DNA of 64,000 bases from Streptomyces lasiicapitis (GTDB lineage: Bacteria; Actinomycetota; Actinomycetes; Streptomycetales; Streptomycetaceae), in contig NZ_BMNG01000014.1 in NCBI RefSeq assembly GCF_014646335.1, positions 124,001 to 188,000 of the forward strand, written 5' to 3'. Below the pieces are notes generated by a model. That model was not told where the DNA came from and ran no database searches. It was given only the letters and a program-made list of their open reading frames with translations. The translations under genes were made by a program, and so were the position numbers. Positions 25,221-33,092 of this stretch are shown here, piece after piece; position 1 is the stretch's first letter; the number at the start of each line of letters is the position of its first letter.

Positions 25221-26222
25221 TCAGGGGCCGAAGCGGCGGCGGTACGCCGACGGGGTCAGGCCCGTTTCGCGGCGCAGCCGGGACCGGAGGTTCGCCGCCG
25301 TGCCGAGGCCGCTGCGGTGGGCGACCACGTCGAGGCGCTCCTCGCCGCGCTCGATGAGGCGGCAGGCGAACGCGGTGCGCTCGCCGTTCAGCCAGGCCAG
25401 CGGGGTCGTGCCGAGCTGGGCGCGGAAGCGGCGGTGCAGTGTCGCCGGGCTCATCGCGGCGTGCGCGGCGAGTCCGGCGACGGTGAGCGGTTCGCCCAGG
25501 CGCTCCTGGGCCCACGCGAGCAGCGGCGCGAGGGACTCGTCGGGCACGTCGGGCACGGGGCGCTCCACGAACTGCCGCTGTCCTCCGTCCCGGTGGGCCG
25601 CGAAGACCAGCCGCCGTGACACCGAGTTGGCGACCTCCGCGCCGAAGTCGCGGCGCACGATGTGCAGCCCGAGGTCGAGCGCGGCGGCGCTGCCCGCGGC
25701 GGTGAGGATGTCGCCGTCGTCGACGAAGAGGACGTCCGGTTCGAGGCGTACGGCCGGGAAGCGCCGCCGGAAGTCGTCCGCCCACTGCCAGTGCGCGGTG
25801 GCCCGGCGCCCGTCGAGCACTCCCGCCTCGGCGAGCGTGAAGGCGCCGCTGCAGAAGCCGACGAGCCGGGCGCCGCGCGCGTGCGCCCGGCGGACGGCGG
25901 CCAGGACGGCGGGGCGGCGCGGGACCTCCGTGTCGGGCCGGTTCGGCACGATCAGGGTGTCCGCCGAGTCGGCCGCGGTGAGCTCGGCGACCCCGGTGAG
26001 CGTGAAGAAACCGTCCCGCATCAGGGTGCGCGGCTCGGGCGAGCAGAGCGTGAACTCGTAGAGGTCCCGGCCCAGTTCGGGCCTGCGGAGGCCGAAGATC
26101 TCGGTGACGCAGCCGAGCTCGAAGGGGTTGGAGTTCTCGTCGATGACGACGACCACGCGATGCGGGCGGCTGCCGCGTCGTGCGGACCCTTGAGAGTTTC
26201 CGTGAGAGTTTTCTTGCGCCAT
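25221..26222 (-). CDS. GlxA-family transcriptional regulator (DJ-1/PfpI plus AraC HTH)
   Basis: A 333-residue regulator. Residues about 20-195 are a DJ-1/PfpI amidase-like sensor (RVVVVIDENSNPFELGCVTEIFGL, with the nucleophile elbow VGFCSGAFTLAEAG). Residues about 235-330 are an AraC double helix-turn-helix (LTVAGLAAHAAMSPATLHRRFRAQLGTTPLAWL, then LDVVAHRSGLGTAANLRSRLRRETGLTPSAYRR). It is divergent from the cupin gene with a 52-bp gap, so the cupin gene is its most likely target. Confidence 0.92.
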   Translation of the reverse strand: MAQENSHGNSQGSARRGSRPHRVVVVIDENSNPFELGCVTEIFGLRRPELGRDLYEFTLCSPEPRTLMRDGFFTLTGVAELTAADSADTLIVPNRPDTEVPRRPAVLAAVRRAHARGARLVGFCSGAFTLAEAGVLDGRRATAHWQWADDFRRRFPAVRLEPDVLFVDDGDILTAAGSAAALDLGLHIVRRDFGAEVANSVSRRLVFAAHRDGGQRQFVERPVPDVPDESLAPLLAWAQERLGEPLTVAGLAAHAAMSPATLHRRFRAQLGTTPLAWLNGERTAFACRLIERGEERLDVVAHRSGLGTAANLRSRLRRETGLTPSAYRRRFGP

Positions 26223-26274
26223 GTGCGATTTCTAGCACTCGTACGGAGCCGGGGGCGAGGCCGACGATGGGTCC

Positions 26275-26691
26275 ATGAGCAACGAGACCCCCGTCCACCG
26301 ACGGGAACCCATCGCCCTGAACGACGCCCTGGCCTCCTTCGACGCCCTGTGGAGCCCCCGCATCGTCACCCACGTCAACGACTACGACGTACGCGTCGCC
26401 AAGATCGAGGGCGAGTACATCTGGCACGTCCACGACGACACCGACGAGTTCTTCCTCGTCCTCGACGGCGAGCTGGACATCGCGCTGCGGGGGCCCGACG
26501 GGGAGCGCGCGGTCACGCTCGCCAAGGGCGACGTCTTCACGGTCCCCCGGGGCACCGAGCACAAGCCGATCGCCCGCACCGGCGCCTCGATCCTGCTGTT
26601 CGAGCCCACCGGCACGCTCACCGTCGGGGACAGCCACGAGGCCGTACCGGACCACGTGGACGCGACGACGGGCCACGCGCTGCGCGCCTAG
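26275..26691 (+). CDS. Small cupin-domain protein
   Basis: A 138-residue single-cupin protein. Motif 1 is EGEYIWHVHDDTDEFFLVLDGELDI, with metal ligands H-H-E, and motif 2 is LAKGDVFTVPRGTEHKPIA with the final His. The fold binds one metal; likely an isomerase, dioxygenase or metabolite-binding protein. No specific substrate can be read. Divergent from a GlxA-type regulator that probably controls it; convergent with the VOC gene. Confidence 0.87.
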   Translation: MSNETPVHRREPIALNDALASFDALWSPRIVTHVNDYDVRVAKIEGEYIWHVHDDTDEFFLVLDGELDIALRGPDGERAVTLAKGDVFTVPRGTEHKPIARTGASILLFEPTGTLTVGDSHEAVPDHVDATTGHALRA

Positions 26692-26729
26692 CCGCGCCCG
26701 GCCGCCCCCCGGCTGCCCCCCGGCCGCCC

Positions 26730-27179
26730 CTAGTGGAGGCAGAACTCGTTCCCCTCCGGGTCCGCCATCACCACCCACTCGCCGCCGGGCTCCTTCACGT
26801 GCCGCAGCACGCTCGCGCCCAGCGCCCGCAGGCGGGTCAGCTCCTCGTCGCGGGTGCCGGGCCCGGAGTGCACGTCCACGTGCAGGCGGTTCTTGCCGGA
26901 CTTCGTCTCCGGCACCCGCTGGAAGAGGATGCGGCGGCCGAGGCCCGTGCCGCTGTCCTCGTCGTACGGATCGTCCGGGTGCCGTACGGCGATGAGGTCC
27001 CGCCAGGCGCGGCGCCCGCGGAACTCGACGGTCAGTGCCTCCGGTACGGCGCCGACGCCGAGCAGCCGCTCGATCAGCGCGTCGTTGTCCTCGACCTCGT
27101 ACCCGAGCGTCTCGCCCCAGAAGGCGGCCTGGGCGTGCGGGTCCCGCGCGTCGATCACGAGTTTCCAGTGCAGGGTCAT
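26730..27179 (-). CDS. VOC-superfamily (glyoxalase-like) protein
   Basis: A 149-residue protein with two beta-alpha-beta-beta-beta modules. TLHWKLVIDARDPHAQAAFWGETLGYEVED opens the first, and NRLHVDVHSGPGTRDEELTRLRALGASVL followed by EWVVMADPEGNEFCLH forms the second. The VDVH His and terminal Glu are typical metal-ligand positions. Such proteins are glyoxalases, extradiol dioxygenases or resistance proteins. Its ATG lies 7 nt after the stop of the HxlR gene on the same strand, so the two form an operon, suggesting a role in electrophile or drug response. Confidence 0.87.
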   Translation of the reverse strand: MTLHWKLVIDARDPHAQAAFWGETLGYEVEDNDALIERLLGVGAVPEALTVEFRGRRAWRDLIAVRHPDDPYDEDSGTGLGRRILFQRVPETKSGKNRLHVDVHSGPGTRDEELTRLRALGASVLRHVKEPGGEWVVMADPEGNEFCLH

Positions 27180-27186
27180 GCCCTGA

Positions 27187-27633
27187 TCATGCGTCGGCCG
27201 ACTCCTGTGCCGCCACCCGCGCGTCGTACGCCGAACGGGCCGCCGCGACCTCGTTCTGGTGCTCCTCCGTCCAGGTCACCAGGGCCCGGATGGTGTGGTG
27301 CAACGTGCCGCCGAGCGGCGTGAGTTCGTACTCCACCCGGGGCGGCACCACCGGGTGGACCGTGCGCTTCACCAGGCCGTCGCGCTCCAGCTGGCGCAGC
27401 GTGACCGTCAGCATGCGCTGGCTGATGCCGTCGATCTCGCGGCGCAGCTCGGTGAAGCGCAGACAGCGGCGGTCCAGGAGCGCGATCACGAGCAGGGACC
27501 ACTTGTCGGCCACCCGGTCCAGGATCTGCCGCACCTGGCAGTCCTCGCGGGTGTCCCACTGGAACGGGTCGGGGTCTCCGCAGTCGACGCTCGCGTCGGT
27601 TTCGAGAGTGCTCTCGGTGCCCTTGGTCTCCAC
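27187..27633 (-). CDS. HxlR-family winged-helix regulator (first)
   Basis: DUF24/HxlR repressor. DCQVRQILDRVADKWSLLVIALLDRRCLRFTELRREIDGISQRMLTVTLRQLERDGLVKRTVHPVVPPRVEYELTPLG covers the winged helix, with the conserved N-terminal Cys of DCQV that in relatives (YodB, HypR) senses quinones or diamide. The frame extends to a TTG at 27663. I prefer the GTG at 27633, because it has a GAGGG SD and leaves the CACTTTGAAGT motif as upstream DNA, as in the second HxlR gene. It precedes the VOC gene (7 nt apart) and is divergent from an MFS exporter, its likely target. Confidence 0.85.
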   Translation of the reverse strand: METKGTESTLETDASVDCGDPDPFQWDTREDCQVRQILDRVADKWSLLVIALLDRRCLRFTELRREIDGISQRMLTVTLRQLERDGLVKRTVHPVVPPRVEYELTPLGGTLHHTIRALVTWTEEHQNEVAAARSAYDARVAAQESADA

Positions 27634-27656
27634 GGTGCCCTCGCAGTGCCTCGGTG

Positions 27657-27667
27657 ACTTCAAAGTG
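27657..27667 (-). promoter_or_regulatory. CACTTTGAAGT motif at the first HxlR gene
   Basis: On the minus strand this 11-mer reads CACTTTGAAGT. The identical 11-mer is at 33071-33081 before the second HxlR gene, also in sense orientation. Its inner ACTT-TG-AAGT is palindromic. Candidate autoregulatory site. Confidence 0.45.
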
Positions 27668-27703
27668 CCTTCTTCCGCACCTGTAGATGCTGCCGCAGGA
27701 TCT

Positions 27704-27747
27704 CAGTGGTTACAAGAAGGAACCGGCCCCCATTGGGGTAACCACTG
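27704..27747. promoter_or_regulatory. Inverted repeat between HxlR and MFS genes
   Basis: CAGTGGTTAC (27704-27713) and GTAACCACTG (27738-27747) are exact complements 24 bp apart, in the divergent gap and ending 18 nt before the MFS start. Arm spacing of about three helical turns suits two dimers or a loop. Likely operator for the MFS gene. Confidence 0.55.
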
Positions 27748-27765
27748 CACTCCGAAGGAGACACC

Positions 27766-29274
27766 ATGGGCGCCCGCGCCTGGGCACTGCTGCTCGTCCT
27801 GTGCGGAACGATCTTCCTGGAGGGCGCGGACATCGCGATGCTCGCCGTCGCCATCCCCTCCATCAGGTCCGACCTGGGCCTTTCCACCGGCACCGCGGCC
27901 TGGGTGATCAGTGCGTACGTCCTCGGCTACGCCGGGTTCACGCTGCTCGGCGGCCGCGCGGCCGACCTGCTCGGCAGGCGCCGGATGTTCCTGACCTGGC
28001 TCGGGGTGTTCCTGGTCTTCTCCGGGCTCGGCGGCTTCGCGACCGAGGGCTGGATGCTGATCGTGGCGCGGTTCGTGACCGGCGTGGCCGCGGCGTTCAT
28101 GACGCCCGCCGCGATGTCGATCATCACCACGTCGTACGCGGAGGGCCCGGCCCGCAACCAGGCGCTGCTCGTCTTCGCGGGCACCTCCGCGGGCGGCTTC
28201 TCGCTCGGCCTGGTCATCGGCGGGCTGCTCACGGAGCTGGGCTGGCAGTGGGTGTTCTTCGCGCCGGTGCTGTTCGCGGCGGTGATCCTGGTGGCGGCGG
28301 TACGGCTGATTCCGGCCCCGGCCCCGGCCCCGGTAGTCCCGGCCCCGTCCCCCGGCGGAGGCTTCGACCTGCCGGGCGCCGCCGCCGCGGCCGGGGCGAT
28401 GCTGCTCCTCGCCTATGGCGTCGTCAGCCTCGAACACGGCCTCGCCGACTGGCCGTTGACGCTCACTTCAGTGGCCGCGGGCCTGCTCCTCGTCGCGGCT
28501 TTCGTCGGCATCGAGCGCCGCGCCGACGTGCCGCTGGTCCGCCTGGGGATCTTCCGTACGGGGACGGTGGTGCGGGCCGGGCTCGGGGCGCTGCTCTTCC
28601 TCGGCGCGTTCATGGGCTTCCAGTTCGTCCTCACGCTCTACCTCCAGGAGCTGCGCGGCTGGTCGTCCTGGCAGACCGCGATCGCCCTGGTCGTGATGGG
28701 CTGCGACGTCGTCCTCGCGCCGACGCTCACCCCGCGCCTGGTGAACCGCTACGGCCACGCCCGCGTGATCCTCGCCGGGTTCCTGCTCGCGGCGACGGCG
28801 TACGCGCTGTTCCTGCCGGTCGGCATGGACTGGACGTACGCGGCGATGTTCCCGACCCTGATCCTCGCCGGCACCGCCTTCGCGCTGGCCTACGGCCCGC
28901 TCCTGATCGCGGCGACGGACGGCGTGGCCGAGGCCGAACAGGGCCTGGCGGGCGGCCTGTTGCAGACGGCCACGCAGTTCGGCGCGGCCATCGGGATCTC
29001 GGCGGTGACGGCGGTGTACGGGATCGCGTCGGCGGGCGGCGGGAGCGGCGGGGCGCACGGCGGGGACGCCGAGGGTTCCCTGGAGGCGTTCCGGGCGGCG
29101 CTCACCGTGCCGGTGGTACTCGCGGTCCTCGGGGTCGTGGTCTCGCTGGCCGGGGTGCGCGGGAGCCGGCGGAAGGCTCAGCCCGCGACCCGCAGCCACG
29201 AGTCGGGGTCCACCCTCTCCGCCACCGCAGACCCGGCCCCGGCCGCCGCCTCCGCGGCCCGCGACGCCCGGTAG
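27766..29274 (+). CDS. MFS transporter, DHA2 (14-TM drug exporter) family
   Basis: A 502-residue exporter. First helix ALLLVLCGTIFLEGADIAMLAVAIPSI contains the DHA2 start pattern. Motif A GGRAADLLGRRRMF lies in loop 2-3, and motif C-like GTSAGGFSLGLVIGGLLTELGWQWVFF in helix 5. About 14 hydrophobic segments are visible. It uses the proton gradient to extrude toxic compounds. ATG 27766 has an AAGGAGA SD. It is divergent from the HxlR regulator with an inverted repeat between them. Its last 97 nt overlap the end of the opposite-strand AraC gene. Confidence 0.92.
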   Translation: MGARAWALLLVLCGTIFLEGADIAMLAVAIPSIRSDLGLSTGTAAWVISAYVLGYAGFTLLGGRAADLLGRRRMFLTWLGVFLVFSGLGGFATEGWMLIVARFVTGVAAAFMTPAAMSIITTSYAEGPARNQALLVFAGTSAGGFSLGLVIGGLLTELGWQWVFFAPVLFAAVILVAAVRLIPAPAPAPVVPAPSPGGGFDLPGAAAAAGAMLLLAYGVVSLEHGLADWPLTLTSVAAGLLLVAAFVGIERRADVPLVRLGIFRTGTVVRAGLGALLFLGAFMGFQFVLTLYLQELRGWSSWQTAIALVVMGCDVVLAPTLTPRLVNRYGHARVILAGFLLAATAYALFLPVGMDWTYAAMFPTLILAGTAFALAYGPLLIAATDGVAEAEQGLAGGLLQTATQFGAAIGISAVTAVYGIASAGGGSGGAHGGDAEGSLEAFRAALTVPVVLAVLGVVVSLAGVRGSRRKAQPATRSHESGSTLSATADPAPAAASAARDAR

Positions 29275-30083
29275 CCGCTCGGCGTGACCCCGCGGGTCCG
29301 CTTGAAGGCGTCGCTGAACCCGAACCCGTCGGCGTACCCGACGCGCGCGGCCACGGAGGCGACCGTCGCGCCCGGCTCGGTGAGGAGTTCGGCCGCGAGG
29401 GTCATGCGCCAGTCGGTGACGTACGCCATCGGGGGCCGCCCCACCAGGTCGGCGAACCGCCGGGCGAAGGCGGCGCGGGAGACCTGGGCCCGCGCCGCCA
29501 GGGACGCCACGGTCCAGGGCCTGGCAGGGTCCTCGTGCAGGGCGCGCAGGGCGGGGCCGACCACGTCGTCGCCGAGCGCCCGGTACCAGGCGGGCGGGCG
29601 CGACTCGGGCAGGTCGAACCACTCGCGCAGGGTGCAGGCGAGCAGCCAGTCCAGCATCCGGTCCATCACGTACTGCCTGCCGGGACGGTCGGCGGCGATC
29701 TCGGCGGCGATGAGCTCCACGATCGGCATGCACTCGTCCTCGGCGGGCACGACCAGGAACGGCGGCAGCGCGCTGGTGAGGCGGCGGCCCACGGCTCCTT
29801 CCAACTCGTAGTACCCGGAGACCAGTTCGGTCTCCCCGGCGCCGGGTCCTGTCGAGGTCAGCGCGAACGGGGCCGTGGTGCAGGCGATCGTGGCGTCCCC
29901 CGCGCGCAGGGTGCGCGGCTCGCATCCGGCACCGGCGATCCGGGCCGTGCCCCGCACGACCAGGAACAGTTCGAGCGCGGCGCCCCGCGGGCAGCTCCGT
30001 TCCCAGTCGTCCGTGAGCACCTCGCGGCCGAACAGCGCGCCGTCCGCGCGTACGCCGCGCAGCAGATCCCCCAGAGCGTCCAT
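29178..30083 (-). CDS. AraC-family transcriptional regulator
   Basis: A 301-residue regulator. The N-terminal cupin-like sensor (LGDLLRGVRADGALFGREVLTDDWERSCPRGAALELFLVVRGTARI) and the C-terminal double HTH (WTVASLAARAQVSRAAFARRFADLVGRPPMAYVTDWRM; TVASVAARVGYADGFGFSDAFKRTRGVTPSGYR) mark the AraC cupin_6 group. ATG 30083 is chosen because the sensor begins there; the frame is open to 30380. It is divergent from a SDR gene (106-bp gap), its probable target. Its 3' end overlaps the MFS gene tail. Confidence 0.92.
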   Translation of the reverse strand: MDALGDLLRGVRADGALFGREVLTDDWERSCPRGAALELFLVVRGTARIAGAGCEPRTLRAGDATIACTTAPFALTSTGPGAGETELVSGYYELEGAVGRRLTSALPPFLVVPAEDECMPIVELIAAEIAADRPGRQYVMDRMLDWLLACTLREWFDLPESRPPAWYRALGDDVVGPALRALHEDPARPWTVASLAARAQVSRAAFARRFADLVGRPPMAYVTDWRMTLAAELLTEPGATVASVAARVGYADGFGFSDAFKRTRGVTPSGYRASRAAEAAAGAGSAVAERVDPDSWLRVAG

Positions 30084-30189
30084 GCGGTCCACGGTAGACG
30101 CCCGTCCGGGGGCTCGCCGTGGACGTACTCCCATGGTCGTGAGACGGGCACCCATGTCACGGGCGCGGCCGGGCGGATTGGCTGGTGCC

Positions 30190-31068
30190 ATGACCGAATC
30201 CCAGCGGAACACCGAATCCCAGCAGGACCCGGCAGCAGCCACCGCCGCCCCCGTCCTCGTCCTCGGCGCCACCGGCAAGACCGGCCGCCGCATCGTGCCC
30301 CGGCTGCGGGCGGCGGGCCATACGGTGCGGGCCGCGTCCCGCTCCGGCGAAACCCGCTTCGACTGGACCGACCGTGCCACCTGGGCCCCGGTCCTGTCGG
30401 GCGTCCGGGCCCTCTACCTCGTCGCGCCGGAGGACCCTGAGCCCGTCGTCGACTTCGTGAAGCAGGCCGAGGAGGCGGGCGTGCGCCGCTTCGTGGTCCT
30501 GTCCGGGCGCGGCGTCGACGTGTCCGGCGAGGCCTTCCTGCCGGGCATGTGGCGGGCCGAGCGGGCCGTCGCGGAGGCGGGCGTGGACTGGTCGGTGATC
30601 CGGGCCAACAACTTCGCGCAGAACTTCTCCGAGGACTTCTTCCACGCGCTGCTCCTCGCGGGCCGCCTCGCCCTGCCGGTCGGCGACGCCACGCCGGAGC
30701 CGTTCGTCGACGTGGAGGACATCGCGGACGTGGCGGTCGCGCTGCTCACCGAGGACGGCCACACCCACCGCGTGTACGAACTGTCGGGCCCGCGCGCCCT
30801 CTCGTACACCGAGGCGGTCGCGGAGGTCGCGGCGGCGTCGGGCCGCGAGATGCGCTACGAGACGCTCACGCCGGAGGACTTCCTGGCCGAGCTGGCCGCC
30901 GATGGCGTGCCCGAAGCCCTCGCCGAGGAGCTCACCGCGCTCTTCACGTTCGTCTCCGAGGGCCACCTCAGCCCGGTGGCGACGGGCGTACGCGACGTAC
31001 TGGGCCGCGAGCCGCGGGACTTCAGGGAGTACGTGCGGGCGGCTGCTTCAGCGGGAGCCTGGAAGTAG
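30190..31068 (+). CDS. NmrA-type NAD(P)-binding SDR protein
   Basis: A 292-residue atypical short-chain dehydrogenase. The Rossmann motif PVLVLGATGKTGRRIVPRLRAAGHTVRAASRSGETRFDW lies near residue 22; LVAPEDPEPVVDFVKQAEEAGVRRFVVLSGRGVD and VIRANNFAQNFSEDF are NmrA-family signatures. The usual Tyr-x3-Lys pair is not evident, so it may sense redox or act as a quinone reductase. ATG 30190; its neighbour AraC regulator is divergent. Its last 47 nt overlap the 3' end of rarD on the other strand. Confidence 0.87.
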   Translation: MTESQRNTESQQDPAAATAAPVLVLGATGKTGRRIVPRLRAAGHTVRAASRSGETRFDWTDRATWAPVLSGVRALYLVAPEDPEPVVDFVKQAEEAGVRRFVVLSGRGVDVSGEAFLPGMWRAERAVAEAGVDWSVIRANNFAQNFSEDFFHALLLAGRLALPVGDATPEPFVDVEDIADVAVALLTEDGHTHRVYELSGPRALSYTEAVAEVAAASGREMRYETLTPEDFLAELAADGVPEALAEELTALFTFVSEGHLSPVATGVRDVLGREPRDFREYVRAAASAGAWK

Positions 31069-32005
31069 CCGGGGCTTCCTGGGCGGCGGCCAGGGCGGAC
31101 GCCCGTACGGCGTTGCGCCGCGCGGTGCGAAACGCGTCGAAAGTGAGCAGGGCCAGCGCCAGCCACACCAGCGCGAACCCGGCCCACCGCTCCGGCGGCA
31201 TCGCCTCGTGGAAGTACAGGATGCCGAGCATGAACTGGAACACGGGCGCGAGGTACTGGAGCAGGCCCAGGGTGGACAGCGGCACCCGTATCGCCGCCGC
31301 GCCGAAGCAGACGAGCGGTGCCGCCGTCACCACACCGGTGGCGGCGAGCAGCGCGGCGTGCCCGAACCCCTCGGTGGCGAACGTGGCCTCGCCCCGTGAG
31401 CCGAGCCACAGCAGGAAGGCGACCGCGGGCAGGAACTGCACGGCGGTCTCGGCGGCGAGCGACTCCAGGCCGCCGATGTTGACCTTCTTCTTGACCAGTC
31501 CGTACGTGGCGAAGGAGAAGGCGAGGCAGAGGGAGATCCACGGCGGGCGGCCGTAGCCGAAGGCGAGGACCAGGACGGCGGCGGCGCCGACGCCGACGGC
31601 CGTCCACTGCACGGGCCGCAGCCGCTCGCCGAGCAGCAGGACGCCGATCGCGATGGTGACCAGCGGGTTGATGAAGTAGCCGAGGGACGCCTCGACGACG
31701 TGGCCGGAGTTCACGGCCCAGATGTAGACGCCCCAGTTGAGGGTGATCACGGAGGCGGCGATCGTCACCAGGCCCAGCTTGCGGGGCTGGCGCAGCAGCT
31801 CGCCTGCCCAGGCCCAGCGGCGTACGACGAGCAGCGCGACGCCGACGACCACGAGCGACCAGGCCATGCGGTGGGCCAGGATCTCGCCCGCGCCCGCGGG
31901 CTTGAGGAGCGGCCAGAACAGGGGGACCAGGCCCCACATGCCGTACGCCGCGAAGCCGTTCAGCAGGCCTATGCGTGCCTCGGCCTTGGCCTGCGCTGGG
32001 GTCAC
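31022..32005 (-). CDS. rarD: EamA-family transporter RarD
   Basis: A 327-residue drug/metabolite superfamily permease with about ten helices. RarD hallmarks are GFAAYGMWGLVPLFWPLLKPAGAGEILAHRMAWSLVVV, ITLNWGVYIWAVNSGHVVEASLGYFINPLVTI, and LSTLGLLQYLAPVFQFMLGILYFHEAM. The role is probably metabolite export; family annotation as chloramphenicol-sensitivity protein is historical. GTG 32005 has a perfect AAGGAGGAG SD, so the longer frame to 32047 is rejected. A 52-bp near-perfect hairpin lies 58 nt upstream of its start, on the side of the qorB-like gene. Confidence 0.92.
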   Translation of the reverse strand: MTPAQAKAEARIGLLNGFAAYGMWGLVPLFWPLLKPAGAGEILAHRMAWSLVVVGVALLVVRRWAWAGELLRQPRKLGLVTIAASVITLNWGVYIWAVNSGHVVEASLGYFINPLVTIAIGVLLLGERLRPVQWTAVGVGAAAVLVLAFGYGRPPWISLCLAFSFATYGLVKKKVNIGGLESLAAETAVQFLPAVAFLLWLGSRGEATFATEGFGHAALLAATGVVTAAPLVCFGAAAIRVPLSTLGLLQYLAPVFQFMLGILYFHEAMPPERWAGFALVWLALALLTFDAFRTARRNAVRASALAAAQEAPATSRLPLKQPPARTP

Positions 32006-32062
32006 GGCTCCTCCTTGGTGCTCGGCAGCCACCCGCTGCCCGGGCACGAAGGTAGCGCCCGC

Positions 32063-32114
32063 GCCGGGGGGCTGTCATGTCCGTATCGCCATACGGTCAT
32101 GACAGCCCCCCGGC
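32063..32114 (-). terminator. 52-bp near-perfect hairpin between qorB-like and rarD genes
   Basis: Arms of 24 nt (32063-32086 and 32091-32114) match at 23 positions around a CGCC loop; the outer arm is GCCGGGGGGCTGTCATG. It starts 9 nt past the stop of the qorB-like gene, so it is a good terminator for it. The inner TGTCATG...CATGACA could also be an operator for rarD. No T-run. Confidence 0.75.
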
Positions 32115-32122
32115 GGCACGGT

Positions 32123-32983
32123 TCAGCCCTTGAGCGCCGCGGCCACCGCGTCCGTCAGCGGCGTCGTCGGCCGCCCGATCAGACGGCTCAGGTCACCGCT
32201 GCCCCCGGCGAGCAGCCCCCGCGCTATGGCGGCGTCCACGTCCACGAGGATCGCGGCCATCGGCTCCGGAAGCCCGGCACCGGTGAGGACGGCGAGGTGC
32301 TCCGCGGGAGCCACCTGCCGGTACGCGACCGGCTTGCCGGAGCGCGCGGCGATCTCGGCCGCGTACTCGGGGAAGGTCCACGCCACATCGCCGCTCAGCT
32401 CGTACGCGCGGCCCTCGTGCCCCTCGCCGGTCAGCACCGCGACGGCCGCCGCCGCGTAGTCGGCGCGGGCCGCGGACGCGACCCGGCCCCCGCCCGCGCT
32501 GCCGACGACCGCGCCGTGCGCCAGGACCGGAGCCAGGTGCTCCGTGTAGTTCTCGTGGTACCAGCCGTTGCGCAGGAACGTGTACGGAAGCCCGGAGTCG
32601 AGCACCGCCTGCTCGGTGGCCTTGTGCTCGTCCGCCAGGTCGAAGTCGGCGTCGGGCCCGCCGAGCACGCCCGTGTAGACGAGGTGGGCGACCCCGGCGG
32701 CACGCGCCGCGTCGATCACGGCCCGGTGCTGCGGCACCCGCCGCCCCACCTCGCTGCCGGAGACGAGGAGCACCTTGTCGCCCGCGCCGAACACTCCAGC
32801 GAGCGTCTCCGGCGCGTTGTAGTCGGCGACGCGCAGCTCCACCCCGCGCTCGGCGAGGTCCGCGGCCTTCTCCTTGTTCCGTACGACGGCCGCGACCTGC
32901 CCGGCGGGCACGCCCGCGGCGAGGAGGCCCTCGACGACGAGGCGGCCCAGGTGACCGGTGGCTCCGGTGACGACGATGCTCAT
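32123..32983 (-). CDS. QorB-like NAD(P)H:quinone oxidoreductase (atypical SDR)
   Basis: A 286-residue Rossmann protein. MSIVVTGATGHLGRLVVEGLLAAG is the nucleotide motif; VPQHRAVIDAARAAGVAHLVYTGVLGGPDADFDLADEHKATEQAVLDSGLPYTFLRNGWYHENYTEHL is close to the QorB/YtfG pattern. It likely reduces quinones with NADPH. ATG 32983 has an AGGAGAA SD. It is divergent from a HxlR regulator at 33093; the same pairing (ytfG with the HxlR gene ytfH) is known from E. coli, which supports quinone-responsive control. Confidence 0.88.
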   Translation of the reverse strand: MSIVVTGATGHLGRLVVEGLLAAGVPAGQVAAVVRNKEKAADLAERGVELRVADYNAPETLAGVFGAGDKVLLVSGSEVGRRVPQHRAVIDAARAAGVAHLVYTGVLGGPDADFDLADEHKATEQAVLDSGLPYTFLRNGWYHENYTEHLAPVLAHGAVVGSAGGGRVASAARADYAAAAVAVLTGEGHEGRAYELSGDVAWTFPEYAAEIAARSGKPVAYRQVAPAEHLAVLTGAGLPEPMAAILVDVDAAIARGLLAGGSGDLSRLIGRPTTPLTDAVAAALKG

Positions 32984-33064
32984 GGGATTTCTCCTGCTGT
33001 GCCTAGTTATGCCCGGTGACGTTCGGTATGCCACTCACCCTAGTTCCGGCACTAACTATCCGTA

Positions 33065-33089
33065 AGTACCCACTTTGAAGTAAGGTACT
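33065..33089 (+). promoter_or_regulatory. Operator-like palindrome at the second HxlR gene
   Basis: AGTACC (33065-33070) and GGTACT (33084-33089) flank the palindromic ACTTTGAAGT (33072-33081). It sits directly before the HxlR ATG and overlaps its presumed translation start region. A TAGTT...AACTA pair lies about 20 bp further upstream. Probable autoregulatory site of the HxlR/qorB divergent unit. Confidence 0.55.
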
Positions 33090-33092
33090 GGC

